A stretch of DNA of 64,000 bases from UBA6244 sp965140775 (GTDB lineage Bacteria > Bacteroidota > Bacteroidia > Bacteroidales > F082). The translations under genes were made by a program, and so were the position numbers. Shown here in pieces: positions 53,011-61,646 of this stretch. The stretch covers positions 992,001-1,056,000 of the forward strand of contig OZ223471.1 of assembly GCA_965140775.1 (NCBI GenBank). Direction: 5' to 3'. The notes under the pieces are model-generated. The model was not told where the DNA came from, ran no database searches, and saw nothing but the letters and a program-made list of their open reading frames with translations. Position 1 is the first letter of the stretch, and every line of letters begins with the position of its first letter.

Positions 53011-54466
53011 CTGAATTTTTCTTTTTAAACCGGAAGCGACCGAAAAACTTCTGCCAGCTTTCCGTGTCCATCAACTGCGCATCGGTGGTGGCTTTGTAGG
53101 TAAGAAACAGTCCCAAAGGCAAGATAACCAAAGTAGAAAGCCAGATGCCGAATTCAACACTCCATTCGCCGGTTTTGGCTGCTTTTTCGCCCGTGATGGA
53201 GATGATATGATACAACACAAAAAATAAAACGGAAACCACCACAGGCAGGCCAAGTCCACCTTTGCGAATAATGGCTCCCAGGGGTGCGCCGATAAAAAAG
53301 AAAATGAAACACGCGATGCTCAGCTTGAATTTTTGATGCCACACCACTTCGTGTTTTACAATCACCAAATCGCGCGAAGCCAGTTCCCTGTGGTAATCCA
53401 TGATGTTGTTTTTGGCGGCGCGGGCTCCTTTCAGGGCATTTTCAAGAATGGTTTCTTTTTCAGTAGGCGTATATCCGGCTATCATGCTGAAGCCCATGGT
53501 ATCGGTAACTATGGTGTCTGTTCTGGTAGTGTCAGCCAATATTTGTGCCACTTGAAGCGAATCGCGCAATTGAATGGTGGGATATCGTTTCAGAAAGTTC
53601 TCCTTATATTTATGCAAGGCACCGATACGTTTTTCGCTAAGCGAATCGATGGCCTCATTGAGCTGTTTGATGTTCAGCATGGAATAATGCGACTTAAACA
53701 AATCTTCGTTGGTGCGGCTCAACTGAAACTGACTCAGATCGAAGGTGATGATTTGCTTGTCGAATTTGGTGCTTTCGAAGGGACGTGTTTTTCGATAATT
53801 GGCTATGTTGGTCATGTCGGCATACCTTGTTCCATTAAAAAGGGTGAAGATCATGCGGCTTTTGTCCTGCGACATTTGCATATATCCTTTTTCGGCCGTG
53901 GTTACAATGGTGTTGCCCATGTGGTCGGTATGGTCGTAGATGGTGACATCGTAAATGGTTTTGTTGTCTTTGTCCTTTTTTCCGGCACGGATCACGTAGT
54001 TTTCAATACCTTGGTAATAAATGCCTTCCTGAAGGTTAAAGGCCAGTTTTTGCTGTCGGACATCGTATAACAAGGCGCCAAACTTGAGGTTAGCCACCGG
54101 CAACAGGTAGTTGGAAAATAAAAAAGCCGCTATGCTCAGTATAAACGACAGAATAACCAATGGTTTCATGGCTTTGCGAAGAGAAATTCCGGCAGCTTTC
54201 ATGGCCACCAGTTCGTAGTGTTCGCCCATGTTGCCAAAGGTCATCAACGACGAAAGCAAGATAGCCAGGGGCAACGCCAACGGTACAAAGGTGGAGGAAG
54301 CATAGAACATCAGTTTGGCAATGATGTACCATTCAAGGCCTTTGCCCACCAGGTCGTCGATGTATTTCCATAAAAATTGCAGGAGGAGTATAAAAAGTGC
54401 CACGAAAAAAGTGAATACGAAAGGCCCGAGATATTCCTTGAGCATGTACATGTATAACTTTTTCAT
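53003..54466 (-). CDS. LptF/LptG-family permease (long form)
   Basis: A 487-residue inner-membrane protein of the YjgP/YjgQ family. The start MKKLYMYMLKEYLGPFVFTFFVALF gives the first helix, with two more by residue 125. A periplasmic domain of about 230 residues follows, longer than in the tgt-linked permease and including a coiled stretch around LNEAIDSLSEKRIGALHKYKENF. Three C-terminal helices carry CFIFFFIGAPLGAIIRKGGLGLPVVV. It is likely the partner of the permease at 4845-5927 in LptB2FG. The 54466 ATG is preferred to an upstream TTG. Head gene of the glycosyltransferase unit. Confidence 0.9.
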   Translation of the reverse strand: MKKLYMYMLKEYLGPFVFTFFVALFILLLQFLWKYIDDLVGKGLEWYIIAKLMFYASSTFVPLALPLAILLSSLMTFGNMGEHYELVAMKAAGISLRKAMKPLVILSFILSIAAFLFSNYLLPVANLKFGALLYDVRQQKLAFNLQEGIYYQGIENYVIRAGKKDKDNKTIYDVTIYDHTDHMGNTIVTTAEKGYMQMSQDKSRMIFTLFNGTRYADMTNIANYRKTRPFESTKFDKQIITFDLSQFQLSRTNEDLFKSHYSMLNIKQLNEAIDSLSEKRIGALHKYKENFLKRYPTIQLRDSLQVAQILADTTRTDTIVTDTMGFSMIAGYTPTEKETILENALKGARAAKNNIMDYHRELASRDLVIVKHEVVWHQKFKLSIACFIFFFIGAPLGAIIRKGGLGLPVVVSVLFFVLYHIISITGEKAAKTGEWSVEFGIWLSTLVILPLGLFLTYKATTDAQLMDTESWQKFFGRFRFKKKNSDG

Positions 54467-54522
54467 TGGCCTGAGCAGAAATTTTTTACCATGCAAATAT
54501 ACACGGATAAAGCGATAATTCG

Positions 54523-54560
54523 GTTATAACGCCCCAGATTGCTGTGGGCACCGTTATAAC
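54523..54560. promoter_or_regulatory. Pair of GTTATAAC palindromes, 30 bp apart
   Basis: GTTATAAC occurs at 54523-54530 and 54553-54560; the second is embedded in the 10-bp palindrome CGTTATAACG. The 30-bp spacing is close to three helical turns. They lie between the divergent LptF/G-type gene and the Asp-box protein gene and could form a two-site operator. Confidence 0.45.
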
Positions 54561-54690
54561 GTACAATTCCACTTTCTATTGCTTGGCAGGGGGGATGCCA
54601 TTTTGGATAAAAATTTCAGGTGTCGGAAAGGTGGTATTGAAAAAATTAACTACTTTTATACCTTTCTTATACATCATTAAATTCGCAACT

Positions 54691-56553
54691 ATGAAAAAAT
54701 TTTTATCTCTAACCCTTGTTCTTGGCCTGTTCGTTTCGCTTCAGGCACAAGTCAATCAACTGAAACCTCAACCCCGATTAAATACTGTCGTTGAAAAAGC
54801 CGTGGTCGGAAATCAGGATCCCATTGATTTTACCAATGAGTTTAACATAGCGACCGCTCCCGACCGAGCTGCGGATATCGTTATCGGTGAAACCTTCTAC
54901 GATCTGCAATCCAATAGCTCCATGATGCAACGCATTTGGACTTTTGATGACGGAACCATGGGTGCCGTTTGGACCCGAGGCATGACCCCGACAGCCTATG
55001 CCGATCGTGGAACCGGTTATGCTTTTTATGATGGTTCAAGCTGGAGTGCCATACCCGACGAACGTGTGGAGCAGGTACGCACCGGATGGCCCAGCTATGC
55101 TGCCTATGGCGACAATGGCGAAATCATTTGTTCTCACACTTTTACAGATGCCGGATTGGTTTTTTCGTGGAGAGAAAATAAGGGCGAAGGCGACTGGAAC
55201 TATTTCAGTCTGGTTGGCCCTGCCGGACATGAAGGGATTGCCTGGCCGCGTATGATTACCTCGGGCGAGCACAACGAAATTATTCACGTAATTGCCAGCG
55301 TGCGCAGTGAAGTGAATGGCGGATCGCCCTATCTTGGACAAGACGGCGCACTGTCCTATTCACGTTCTACGGATGGCGGACAAACCTGGGATCCCAACAA
55401 TGTGATTCTGGAAGGTGTTTCTGCCGATTATTTTGCCAGCATCGATGCCGACAGTTATTCATGGGCTGCTGCACAAGGCAATACCCTGGCCTTTGTTTAT
55501 TTTGGCGGAATTACCGATGGCGTGGTGATGAAATCCAATGATGGTGGCGACAACTGGGAAAGAATTTTGTTCTACGAAAGTCCCATGCCATTCTTCACCG
55601 GTTTGGAAGGCGATCTGCCCAAATGTGGTGGTGGCGATGGATGCAATGCTGTAGCCATTGATGATGAAGGAATGGTGCATGTGGCTTTTGGTCGTCAGAT
55701 TCACGTAGATGATGATGTGGCCTCAGGATGGAGCTACTACCCCTACTCAGATGGATTGGTCTATTGGAAAGAAGGCATGGATGTGCTGGATACAACCAAA
55801 ATTACAGCTGAAATTCTACCCACCGACTGGGAATCACATTATTTGTATCAACAGGGCAACCTGGCTGCCTGGACACAACCCAATGGAGACGACACCATTG
55901 TTGGTGTGGCTTACTATGGTGCCTCTCTTACAAGTCAACCTGCCATTGCCATAAAAGAAGGTAGGGTGGCAGTGTTTTATTCAGGATTAGCCGTTGGTTT
56001 CGACAATTCAGAAGTAAATTACCGTCATATTTGGGGAAGATTTACCGAAGGGGACGGTAACTGGAGTGATTTTACGGATTTTACGGGTGATGTGTTCCAT
56101 ATTTTCAGCGAATGTTCCTATCCTTCGATAGCTCAAAATGTGATTAGTGACATTCAATACGACATGGTATATCAAACTGATAACATGCCCGGAACCAGTA
56201 TTCAACCCGATCCACCTTCGCACGATCCTAATTTGAATAACATCGTTTATATTAATCCTTACCTTCCCATAGGAACCAACGATTTGAATCAGCCGGATTT
56301 CGAAATAACACAGAATTTTCCCAACCCTTTTAGTGGAAATACCTTTTTCGATATTACACTCGAACGCAATGCCAACGTAAGTATGGAGGTGTATAATATT
56401 ACCGGTCAAAAAGTGATGACTCAGGATTTTGGATATCAAGCCACAGGTAAACATACACTCATGCTGAATGGAAATAGCTTAACTACCGGCGTTTATTTTT
56501 ATACCGTAACTGCCGGAACCTCACGTATTACACGAAAAATGATGGTCAATTAG
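54691..56553 (+). CDS. Secreted Asp-box (BNR) protein with T9SS sorting domain
   Basis: A 620-residue protein starting MKKFLSLTLVLGLFVSLQAQ (signal peptide) at 54691; a longer in-frame start upstream lacks one and is rejected. Asp-box repeats SRSTDGGQTWDPNN and KSNDGGDNWERILF, with weaker ones, indicate a sialidase-like beta-propeller over about residues 60-480. The catalytic arginine triad of true sialidases was not established. The last ~80 residues are a type A T9SS domain (NFPNPFSGNTFFDITL to GVYFYTVTAGTSRITRKMMVN). It is a cell-surface or secreted protein of unknown substrate. Followed by a terminator. Confidence 0.82.
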   Translation: MKKFLSLTLVLGLFVSLQAQVNQLKPQPRLNTVVEKAVVGNQDPIDFTNEFNIATAPDRAADIVIGETFYDLQSNSSMMQRIWTFDDGTMGAVWTRGMTPTAYADRGTGYAFYDGSSWSAIPDERVEQVRTGWPSYAAYGDNGEIICSHTFTDAGLVFSWRENKGEGDWNYFSLVGPAGHEGIAWPRMITSGEHNEIIHVIASVRSEVNGGSPYLGQDGALSYSRSTDGGQTWDPNNVILEGVSADYFASIDADSYSWAAAQGNTLAFVYFGGITDGVVMKSNDGGDNWERILFYESPMPFFTGLEGDLPKCGGGDGCNAVAIDDEGMVHVAFGRQIHVDDDVASGWSYYPYSDGLVYWKEGMDVLDTTKITAEILPTDWESHYLYQQGNLAAWTQPNGDDTIVGVAYYGASLTSQPAIAIKEGRVAVFYSGLAVGFDNSEVNYRHIWGRFTEGDGNWSDFTDFTGDVFHIFSECSYPSIAQNVISDIQYDMVYQTDNMPGTSIQPDPPSHDPNLNNIVYINPYLPIGTNDLNQPDFEITQNFPNPFSGNTFFDITLERNANVSMEVYNITGQKVMTQDFGYQATGKHTLMLNGNSLTTGVYFYTVTAGTSRITRKMMVN

Positions 56554-56582
56554 CCCATACTGTCACTTAACTCAATTGAAAA

Positions 56583-56617
56583 GGGCGGTTGCATGTTGGC
56601 AGCCGCTCTTTTTTTGT
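56583..56617 (+). terminator. Terminator after the Asp-box protein gene
   Basis: GGGCGGTTGC pairs with GCAGCCGCTC (two G-U pairs), 6-nt loop, followed by eight or more T residues. Confidence 0.9.
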
Positions 56618-56827
56618 GGGTATTCATTTTTCTACGGAATGAAATCCATCGATAATGGTTGGTGTCCCCTGTGGCACTTTGGGGGGTGAGCATACACCAT
56701 CAGTCATTTTCACCTAAAAGGTGTTTTATTCGCCAACATGATTCAGATTTTGACCTTAAAAACTGATGTGTCAACAACTTGTCCCGTTTTGTATCAAAAA
56801 GGAATCGCCAGAAGCAGTACCCGTTCG

Positions 56828-57184
56828 TTAATAATTGGAAATCAGCGATTCGTAGGGAATGTTCATCTTGTCATGCAGGTTTCTGATCATTTTTAGTGTC
56901 AGTTTTCTTTTTCGATTAAAAATTTCAGATACGCGACTTTTGTAACCAATGATTTCTGCGAGTTCTTGCTTCGTCATATTCATTTGTTCCATTCTAAATT
57001 TTATTGCCTCAATAGGGTCGGGCACTTCAATGGGATAGTATTCATCCTCGTATTTTTCAATGAGGATTGACAATAGTTCAGCTTCATCTCCTTCAGTGGA
57101 GTCGATTGGAGCATGAAATATTTCTTCCAGTCTTTTTAACGACTTGGCATAATCTTCTTTAGTCTTTATCACCTTTATTTCCAT
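56828..57184 (-). CDS. higA: HigA-type antitoxin, HTH XRE family
   Basis: A 118-residue antitoxin. An acidic N-terminal region (to about residue 65) is followed by the helix-turn-helix MTKQELAEIIGYKSRVSEIFNRKRKLTLKMIRNLHDKMNIP. It neutralises the HigB-type toxin encoded 5 nt upstream and probably represses the operon. The toxin-first order is typical of hig systems. The inverted repeat TTACC-N5-GGTAA upstream of higB is a plausible binding site. Confidence 0.9.
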   Translation of the reverse strand: MEIKVIKTKEDYAKSLKRLEEIFHAPIDSTEGDEAELLSILIEKYEDEYYPIEVPDPIEAIKFRMEQMNMTKQELAEIIGYKSRVSEIFNRKRKLTLKMIRNLHDKMNIPYESLISNY

Positions 57185-57189
57185 AACCC

Positions 57190-57483
57190 TTAGATTTTAT
57201 TTGCGTCAATTTTATCATATTCTGAGTGTGTTCCCACGAAACGAATAAAAACCCATTGCCTTTCATAGTTTATGTCAACAACAAGTCTGTATTTGTTTCC
57301 ACAGATATTAAAAACTACCCTGCCTGATTTCAATATACTGGTCATAGAATATTCAGCTTTTATTTCTGATGTGTTTTTCCAATTAGCCCTTGAAGTTTCT
57401 CTATGCCAAGTCTTTAGTTGGTGTTCAGCGTCGCTGTGTTTCTCCCAGAATTCTCTTAGTATTTTCTTCGCGACAATTCTCAT
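57190..57483 (-). CDS. higB: HigB-type mRNA interferase toxin
   Basis: A 97-residue toxin of the HigB (PF09907) family, a RelE-fold endoribonuclease that cleaves mRNA at the ribosome. Family features are REFWEKHSDAEHQLKTWHRE near the N-terminus, SGRVVFNICGNKYRLVVDINYERQWVFIRFVGTHSEYDKID in the core, and a basic surface. The toxin and antitoxin genes form a two-gene operon. There are no integrase or transposon remnants around it. Confidence 0.92.
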   Translation of the reverse strand: MRIVAKKILREFWEKHSDAEHQLKTWHRETSRANWKNTSEIKAEYSMTSILKSGRVVFNICGNKYRLVVDINYERQWVFIRFVGTHSEYDKIDANKI

Positions 57484-57498
57484 TCAAAATATTTTTAA

Positions 57499-57529
57499 CA
57501 AAGATAGTGATAAATTACCAAAACGGTAA
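57499..57529 (-). promoter_or_regulatory. higBA promoter and putative HigA operator
   Basis: TATCTTTG on the minus strand (57499-57506) lies 15 nt before the higB ATG. Just upstream is the inverted repeat TTACC-N5-GGTAA (57515-57529), in the right place to block the promoter. Confidence 0.65.
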
Positions 57530-57639
57530 CTTTTTTTGCTTGCCTTGTCTTCTTCATTATTCCAATAACCAAATGAACTCCATCGAATTGATCATAGAGG
57601 ATTTGTGGAAAAGACAAAATAAGTAATGCAATCAGTCTC

Positions 57640-59214
57640 CTAAAATTCGGAAGTAAAATGGAAGGCGATGTCTTTGTATTTGGTTTGTGCCATTTCCAAC
57701 GAAAAGGCCGAATCGGCCAAAAACACCTCTCTGCCTTCTTTGTCGAGGGCTATTTGGTTGGCTTTACGAGCACGGAAATCTTCAAGCTGGGCTTTGTTTT
57801 TGCTGGTGAACCAGGCGGTTTTATATAAGGTGATGTGTTCGTAGCGGCATTTGGCATTGTACTCGTGCTCCAACCGGTGCTGGATGACTTCAAACTGAAG
57901 GGCTCCCACTGTTCCAATGATTTTACGTCCGGTGTGTTTGCCCGTAAACAGCTGGGCCACACCCTCGTCCATCAACTGATCCAACCCTTTGGCCAATTGT
58001 TTCGACTTCATGGGATCGGCATTTTCCACATATTTAAACAGTTCGGGCGAAAAGCTGGGGATGCCCTTGTAATTGAGGATTTCTCCTTCGGTCAATGTGT
58101 CGCCGATTTTAAAGTTGCCCGTATCATGCAATCCCACGATATCTCCCGGAAACATCTCGTCCACGATGCTTTTCTTTTGTGCCATAAAGGCTGTGGGACT
58201 GGCAAATTTGAGTTTGCGGTTTTGACGTACATGCAGATAGTTGGTGTTGCGTTGGAAAACTCCCGAAACCACTCTCACAAAGGCGATTCGGTCGCGGTGG
58301 TTGGGATCCATATTGGCATGAATTTTAAACACAAACCCCGTAAATTCCTCATCATGAGGATTTACGTGCCTGATATCAGCGTCTTTTCCCTGTGGGGGAG
58401 GTGCAATTTTTATGAAGTTGTCCAATAATTCTTTAACCCCAAAATTGTTCAAGGCGCTTCCGAAAAATACCGGACTGAGGCGGCCTTCCAGGTATTCGTT
58501 CACGTCCATTTGGGGGTAAACACCCGAAGCCAACTCCACCTCTTCACGCAATTTTTCTGCATCCTTGGGCAAATGCTTGTCCACTTCCGGACTGTTGATG
58601 TCGTTGATTTCCACACCCGTTTCGATGGTTTGTTTGTTGGGCGTAAACAGATTAAGCTGTTTGGAGAAAATATTGTAAACCCCTTTGAAGTTGGCTCCCA
58701 TGTTGATGGGCCAGCTCAATGGTGTAACTCTCAAATGCAGTTTTTGTTCCACTTCATCCAGCAATTCAAAGGCGTCTTTTCCGGGACGGTCGAGTTTGTT
58801 GATGAAAACGATGATGGGTGTTTTGCGCATGCGACAAACTTCCACCAGTTTTTCGGTTTGAGGCTCAACCCCTTTGGCCACGTCGATTACCACGATCACG
58901 CTGTCGACGGCGGTAAGCGTTCGGAAGGTGTCTTCGGCAAAATCCTGGTGACCGGGAGTGTCGAGGATGTTGATTTTTACATCATTGTACTCGAAACCCA
59001 TCACGGAAGTGGCCACTGAAATTCCACGTTGACGCTCAATCTCCATCCAGTCGGAGGTGGCTGTTTTTTTAATCTTGTTGGATTTTACCGCTCCCGCCAC
59101 CTGAATGGCACCACCATACAACAGGAGTTTTTCGGTGAGGGTGGTTTTCCCGGCATCGGGGTGACTGATAATGGCAAAGGTACGTCGGCGGTTTATTTCT
59201 TTCCGGATGTTCAT
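57640..59214 (-). CDS. prfC: Peptide chain release factor 3
   Basis: A translational GTPase that recycles RF1/RF2 after termination. A 524-residue protein: G1 ISHPDAGKTTLTEKLLLYGG, switch II DTPGHQDFAEDTFRTL, G4 INKLDR, and the RF3-specific segment VKSNKIKKTATSDWMEIERQRGISV. Domain II starts around residue 290 and domain III includes IGTVGALQFEVIQHRLEHEY. Complete and normal length. Monocistronic, with TAATTTTG upstream. Confidence 0.96.
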   Translation of the reverse strand: MNIRKEINRRRTFAIISHPDAGKTTLTEKLLLYGGAIQVAGAVKSNKIKKTATSDWMEIERQRGISVATSVMGFEYNDVKINILDTPGHQDFAEDTFRTLTAVDSVIVVIDVAKGVEPQTEKLVEVCRMRKTPIIVFINKLDRPGKDAFELLDEVEQKLHLRVTPLSWPINMGANFKGVYNIFSKQLNLFTPNKQTIETGVEINDINSPEVDKHLPKDAEKLREEVELASGVYPQMDVNEYLEGRLSPVFFGSALNNFGVKELLDNFIKIAPPPQGKDADIRHVNPHDEEFTGFVFKIHANMDPNHRDRIAFVRVVSGVFQRNTNYLHVRQNRKLKFASPTAFMAQKKSIVDEMFPGDIVGLHDTGNFKIGDTLTEGEILNYKGIPSFSPELFKYVENADPMKSKQLAKGLDQLMDEGVAQLFTGKHTGRKIIGTVGALQFEVIQHRLEHEYNAKCRYEHITLYKTAWFTSKNKAQLEDFRARKANQIALDKEGREVFLADSAFSLEMAQTKYKDIAFHFTSEF

Positions 59215-59233
59215 AAGCAGTTGAAAAAGTGTG

Positions 59234-59241
59234 CAAAATTA
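59234..59241 (-). promoter_or_regulatory. -7 element for prfC
   Basis: TAATTTTG on the minus strand, 19 nt before the prfC ATG. Confidence 0.55.
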
Positions 59242-59328
59242 GTAAAAATATACCTTGAATGAAGTTTACCTTCACGTTGCAATCAAAACAAAAGTCTAAC
59301 TTTACATTTTTGTTCAAAAGATAAACCA

Positions 59329-59856
59329 ATGCAAGAAACCTCCAGCATATTCCATAAACCTTTGAGAGAACCTTCGGCACCTCTTTATAAATTTGTTGGC
59401 GGATTATTGGTTATATTCGGAGGCTTGATGCTTTGGTTTTCTTGGCAGCACCAAAATTGGATTGGCGGCGTGACAGGATTTGTGTTTTTTGTTGGAGGTA
59501 TGGCACTTGTGTTTGTCTCCGAAGGTATTGAAATCAATTTTTCCGACAGCTTGTTCAGAAATTATTCATCCATTTTCGGATTTTTTTGGGGTCGATGGAA
59601 ACCGCTGCCTAATATTGAATACATCACCATCTATCATGAAATTATGGGTGTGAACAATTATGTTTCGAGTTTGCAATATGCATATCAAGAAGAAAAGTTG
59701 AAAATTGCATTGGTTCACGGGGATCATCAGCAAATATCTGTGGGACGTTTCAAAAACAAAGAAAAAGCACTGGAAGTCGGGAAATTATTGGCTGCAAAGT
59801 TGGAAACAAAGTTGCTCAATTACACTCAAAAGGAACCTGTTTGGTTGATTGAGTGA
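59329..59856 (+). CDS. Hypothetical protein with two membrane helices
   Basis: A 175-residue protein: two adjacent N-terminal helices (about residues 20-40 and 43-63: FVGGLLVIFGGLMLWFSW and WIGGVTGFVFFVGGMALVFV) form a hairpin, then a soluble domain with alternating strands (ISVGRFKNKEKALEVGKLLAAKLETKLLNY at the C-terminus). The shape resembles PH-like membrane proteins, but no family was recognised. It is isolated, divergent from prfC and convergent with the regulator gene at 59860. Confidence 0.7.
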   Translation: MQETSSIFHKPLREPSAPLYKFVGGLLVIFGGLMLWFSWQHQNWIGGVTGFVFFVGGMALVFVSEGIEINFSDSLFRNYSSIFGFFWGRWKPLPNIEYITIYHEIMGVNNYVSSLQYAYQEEKLKIALVHGDHQQISVGRFKNKEKALEVGKLLAAKLETKLLNYTQKEPVWLIE

Positions 59857-59859
59857 GTA

Positions 59860-60465
59860 TTACCCCCTGTTTTCCACCTCCCGGATATCCACCAGGTTGT
59901 TCATCAGCGCGTACACTGTCAAACCGCTTACCGTTTTAATTCCCAGCTTTTTGGTGATGTTTTTGCGGTGGGTGGTTACGGTGTGTACACTTAAAAACAA
60001 CTTGTCTGCGATTTCCTGGTTGGTGAGTCCCAAACAAACCTGCTTCAACAATTCAATTTCACGATTGCTCAGGGTTTGACTCTTGGGTTCGGGTTTGCTC
60101 AGGGTGTTGCCAATAATTTTTTTAAGTTGTTCCAACAAGTCGAATTTGCAATCGTCGCGATGGAGGTGGAAAGCAAAACGGCTTTTGATGTGGTCGGGAG
60201 CTTGGCTTGATAGTAGCCCCACCAGTTTGATGTCGGGTTCTTGCTGAAAACCCCTGACCATGGAAAGCAGTTGGTCGCCCACCGAATGTGGATCCAAAAT
60301 AATGATGTCGGGTTTATGACTCAGCACCTTTTCAGCCAAATGATGCTCTTGTCCGTGAAATACCTGATCCACATATACACCATTCAGTTCATTGACCAAC
60401 GATTCCAGACCTGCGGCCAACAAAAAGGCATGTTCAATCAAGACGATTTTAATTGTTTTCGCCAT
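59860..60465 (-). CDS. LuxR/NarL-type regulator with degenerate receiver
   Basis: A 201-residue protein. The C-terminal helix-turn-helix is clear (LSNREIELLKQVCLGLTNQEIADKLFLSVHTVTTHRKNITKKLG, about 140-190). The N-terminal receiver keeps the acceptor-site aspartate (IIILDPHS), but the acidic pair after the first strand reads EH (VLIEHAFLL instead of VDDH) and the conserved lysine position appears to be arginine (FHLHRDD). Phosphotransfer may therefore be lost. The start at 60465 lies inside the end of the hemerythrin-type gene (17-nt overlap), so the two are coupled. No kinase is adjacent. Confidence 0.85.
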   Translation of the reverse strand: MAKTIKIVLIEHAFLLAAGLESLVNELNGVYVDQVFHGQEHHLAEKVLSHKPDIIILDPHSVGDQLLSMVRGFQQEPDIKLVGLLSSQAPDHIKSRFAFHLHRDDCKFDLLEQLKKIIGNTLSKPEPKSQTLSNREIELLKQVCLGLTNQEIADKLFLSVHTVTTHRKNITKKLGIKTVSGLTVYALMNNLVDIREVENRG

Positions 60466-61198
60466 GATCTTTCTCCATTTTCTTGATAATTTGTTCCATT
60501 TCTTCCACTTTCGGCACCAGAATGGTGTCTTCGATGCGGGCATGTTCGTTGAGGTCTTTTTCTAAAATAAAAAGCTCATGCAGGATGGTAAAACACAGGT
60601 TTTGGTTGGTGGTGGGCGGAAGGTATTTGATGATGATGTTTTTCAAATCGAACAGTTTTTCCTCCACATTTTCGTGTTCCTCCTCGTAATCGGTGATGGA
60701 ATAGGCATGCACGCGGTCCATGAGTTGCTGATTTATTTCTCCGGTAGTAATGGCATTTTCCAACAGAAAAACATAGGGGTAAACCACTTTTTCTTCGCGT
60801 TCGATGTGCTTGGTGAGTTCCTTTTTGTATTCTTCAAAAAAGTTCTGCAGCAATTGATAGGCCGCTTTGTGATGGGAAGATTCTTCAATTAACTGCCGGA
60901 TCAAACCGGCAATGTAGGGAATGCGTTCACCCAAATAGTTTTTGTGAGTTTCTTTCAGGTAGTTGACAAGCAAGACCACAGGAAATGATTTCAGGTGCCG
61001 ATTGGCATAATATCGAGGGTCGTGAAAGGTGTTGAGGATGGTAAGGAAAAAATCGGCATCCACCCCGTGGGTTGCGCAGATTTGTCCGATGGTATGGTCG
61101 CCAAAGCCCAGGGTCAGGCCAAAGCGGTTGATCACCGGTGTCAGGTTGTGATCGTGATGCAGCACATCGGCCAGCTTCATATCTTTTTCAATCAGCAT
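60449..61198 (-). CDS. Hemerythrin-domain protein, RIC/YtfE-like
   Basis: A 249-residue cytosolic protein. An N-terminal ~75-residue region (LADVLHHDHNLTPVINRFGLTLGFGDHTIGQICATHGVDADFF) resembles the ScdA-N/DUF1858 part of di-iron repair proteins. A hemerythrin helical bundle follows with candidate iron ligands in LKETHKNYL, KHIEREEKVVYPYVF, DYEEEHENVEEKL and HARIEDTILVPKVEE. RIC proteins repair iron-sulfur clusters after nitrosative or oxidative damage. The tight coupling to a regulator gene also allows a sensor role. TAATTTTG lies upstream. Confidence 0.82.
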   Translation of the reverse strand: MLIEKDMKLADVLHHDHNLTPVINRFGLTLGFGDHTIGQICATHGVDADFFLTILNTFHDPRYYANRHLKSFPVVLLVNYLKETHKNYLGERIPYIAGLIRQLIEESSHHKAAYQLLQNFFEEYKKELTKHIEREEKVVYPYVFLLENAITTGEINQQLMDRVHAYSITDYEEEHENVEEKLFDLKNIIIKYLPPTTNQNLCFTILHELFILEKDLNEHARIEDTILVPKVEEMEQIIKKMEKDHGENN

Positions 61199-61219
61199 AT
61201 ATGTAGTAGTTTAGAAAGG

Positions 61220-61227
61220 CAAAATTA
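61220..61227 (-). promoter_or_regulatory. -7 element for the hemerythrin/regulator operon
   Basis: TAATTTTG on the minus strand, 21 nt before the ATG at 61198. Confidence 0.55.
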
Positions 61228-61241
61228 ACTAAAATGGGGTT

Positions 61242-61646
61242 TCAGGGTTTTCGCGTTTTCTGCGAAAGCAAAAAAATGGTGACGCCCACAGCTACTGCCA
61301 ACAGAATAATGGTTACGTGCAGGTGATCGACCAAATAAATGGAAACCCCGATGGTAACCCAAAGCAAAATGATTGTTCTGATTTTTACCTGCATGGGGAT
61401 GCCATTTTTTTGTTTGTAGTTGGCAATGTATGGTCCTAGTAACTTGTTGTTTATCAGCCAGTGGTGAAACTTTTCGGATCCCTTGTTAAAGCACGCGGCT
61501 CCCAACAAAAGAAAAACGGTGGTTGGCAGCAAGGGGACGAAAATTCCGACGACACCGATGGCCACAAAGATGCCTCCGGCCACATTCCACACAGGTTTGC
61601 TGATGTGTTTCGCCCAATCGGACAATCTGTTGAGGGGCTTTTTCAT
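61242..61646 (-). CDS. DUF454 (YbaN-like) inner-membrane protein
   Basis: A 134-residue protein of the DUF454 family. The N-terminal half has VAGGIFVAIGVVGIFVPLLPTTVFLLLGAACFNKGSEKFHHWLINNKLLGPYI, the family signature, with three to four membrane helices overall. Role unknown. It overlaps the upstream glycosyltransferase gene by 4 nt, so they are co-translated. Confidence 0.88.
   Translation of the reverse strand: MKKPLNRLSDWAKHISKPVWNVAGGIFVAIGVVGIFVPLLPTTVFLLLGAACFNKGSEKFHHWLINNKLLGPYIANYKQKNGIPMQVKIRTIILLWVTIGVSIYLVDHLHVTIILLAVAVGVTIFLLSQKTRKP

Noticed and set aside
54544..54690. Longer N-terminus for the Asp-box protein
   Set aside because: The upstream frame holds the putative operator and has no signal peptide; the ATG at 54691 starts a standard one.
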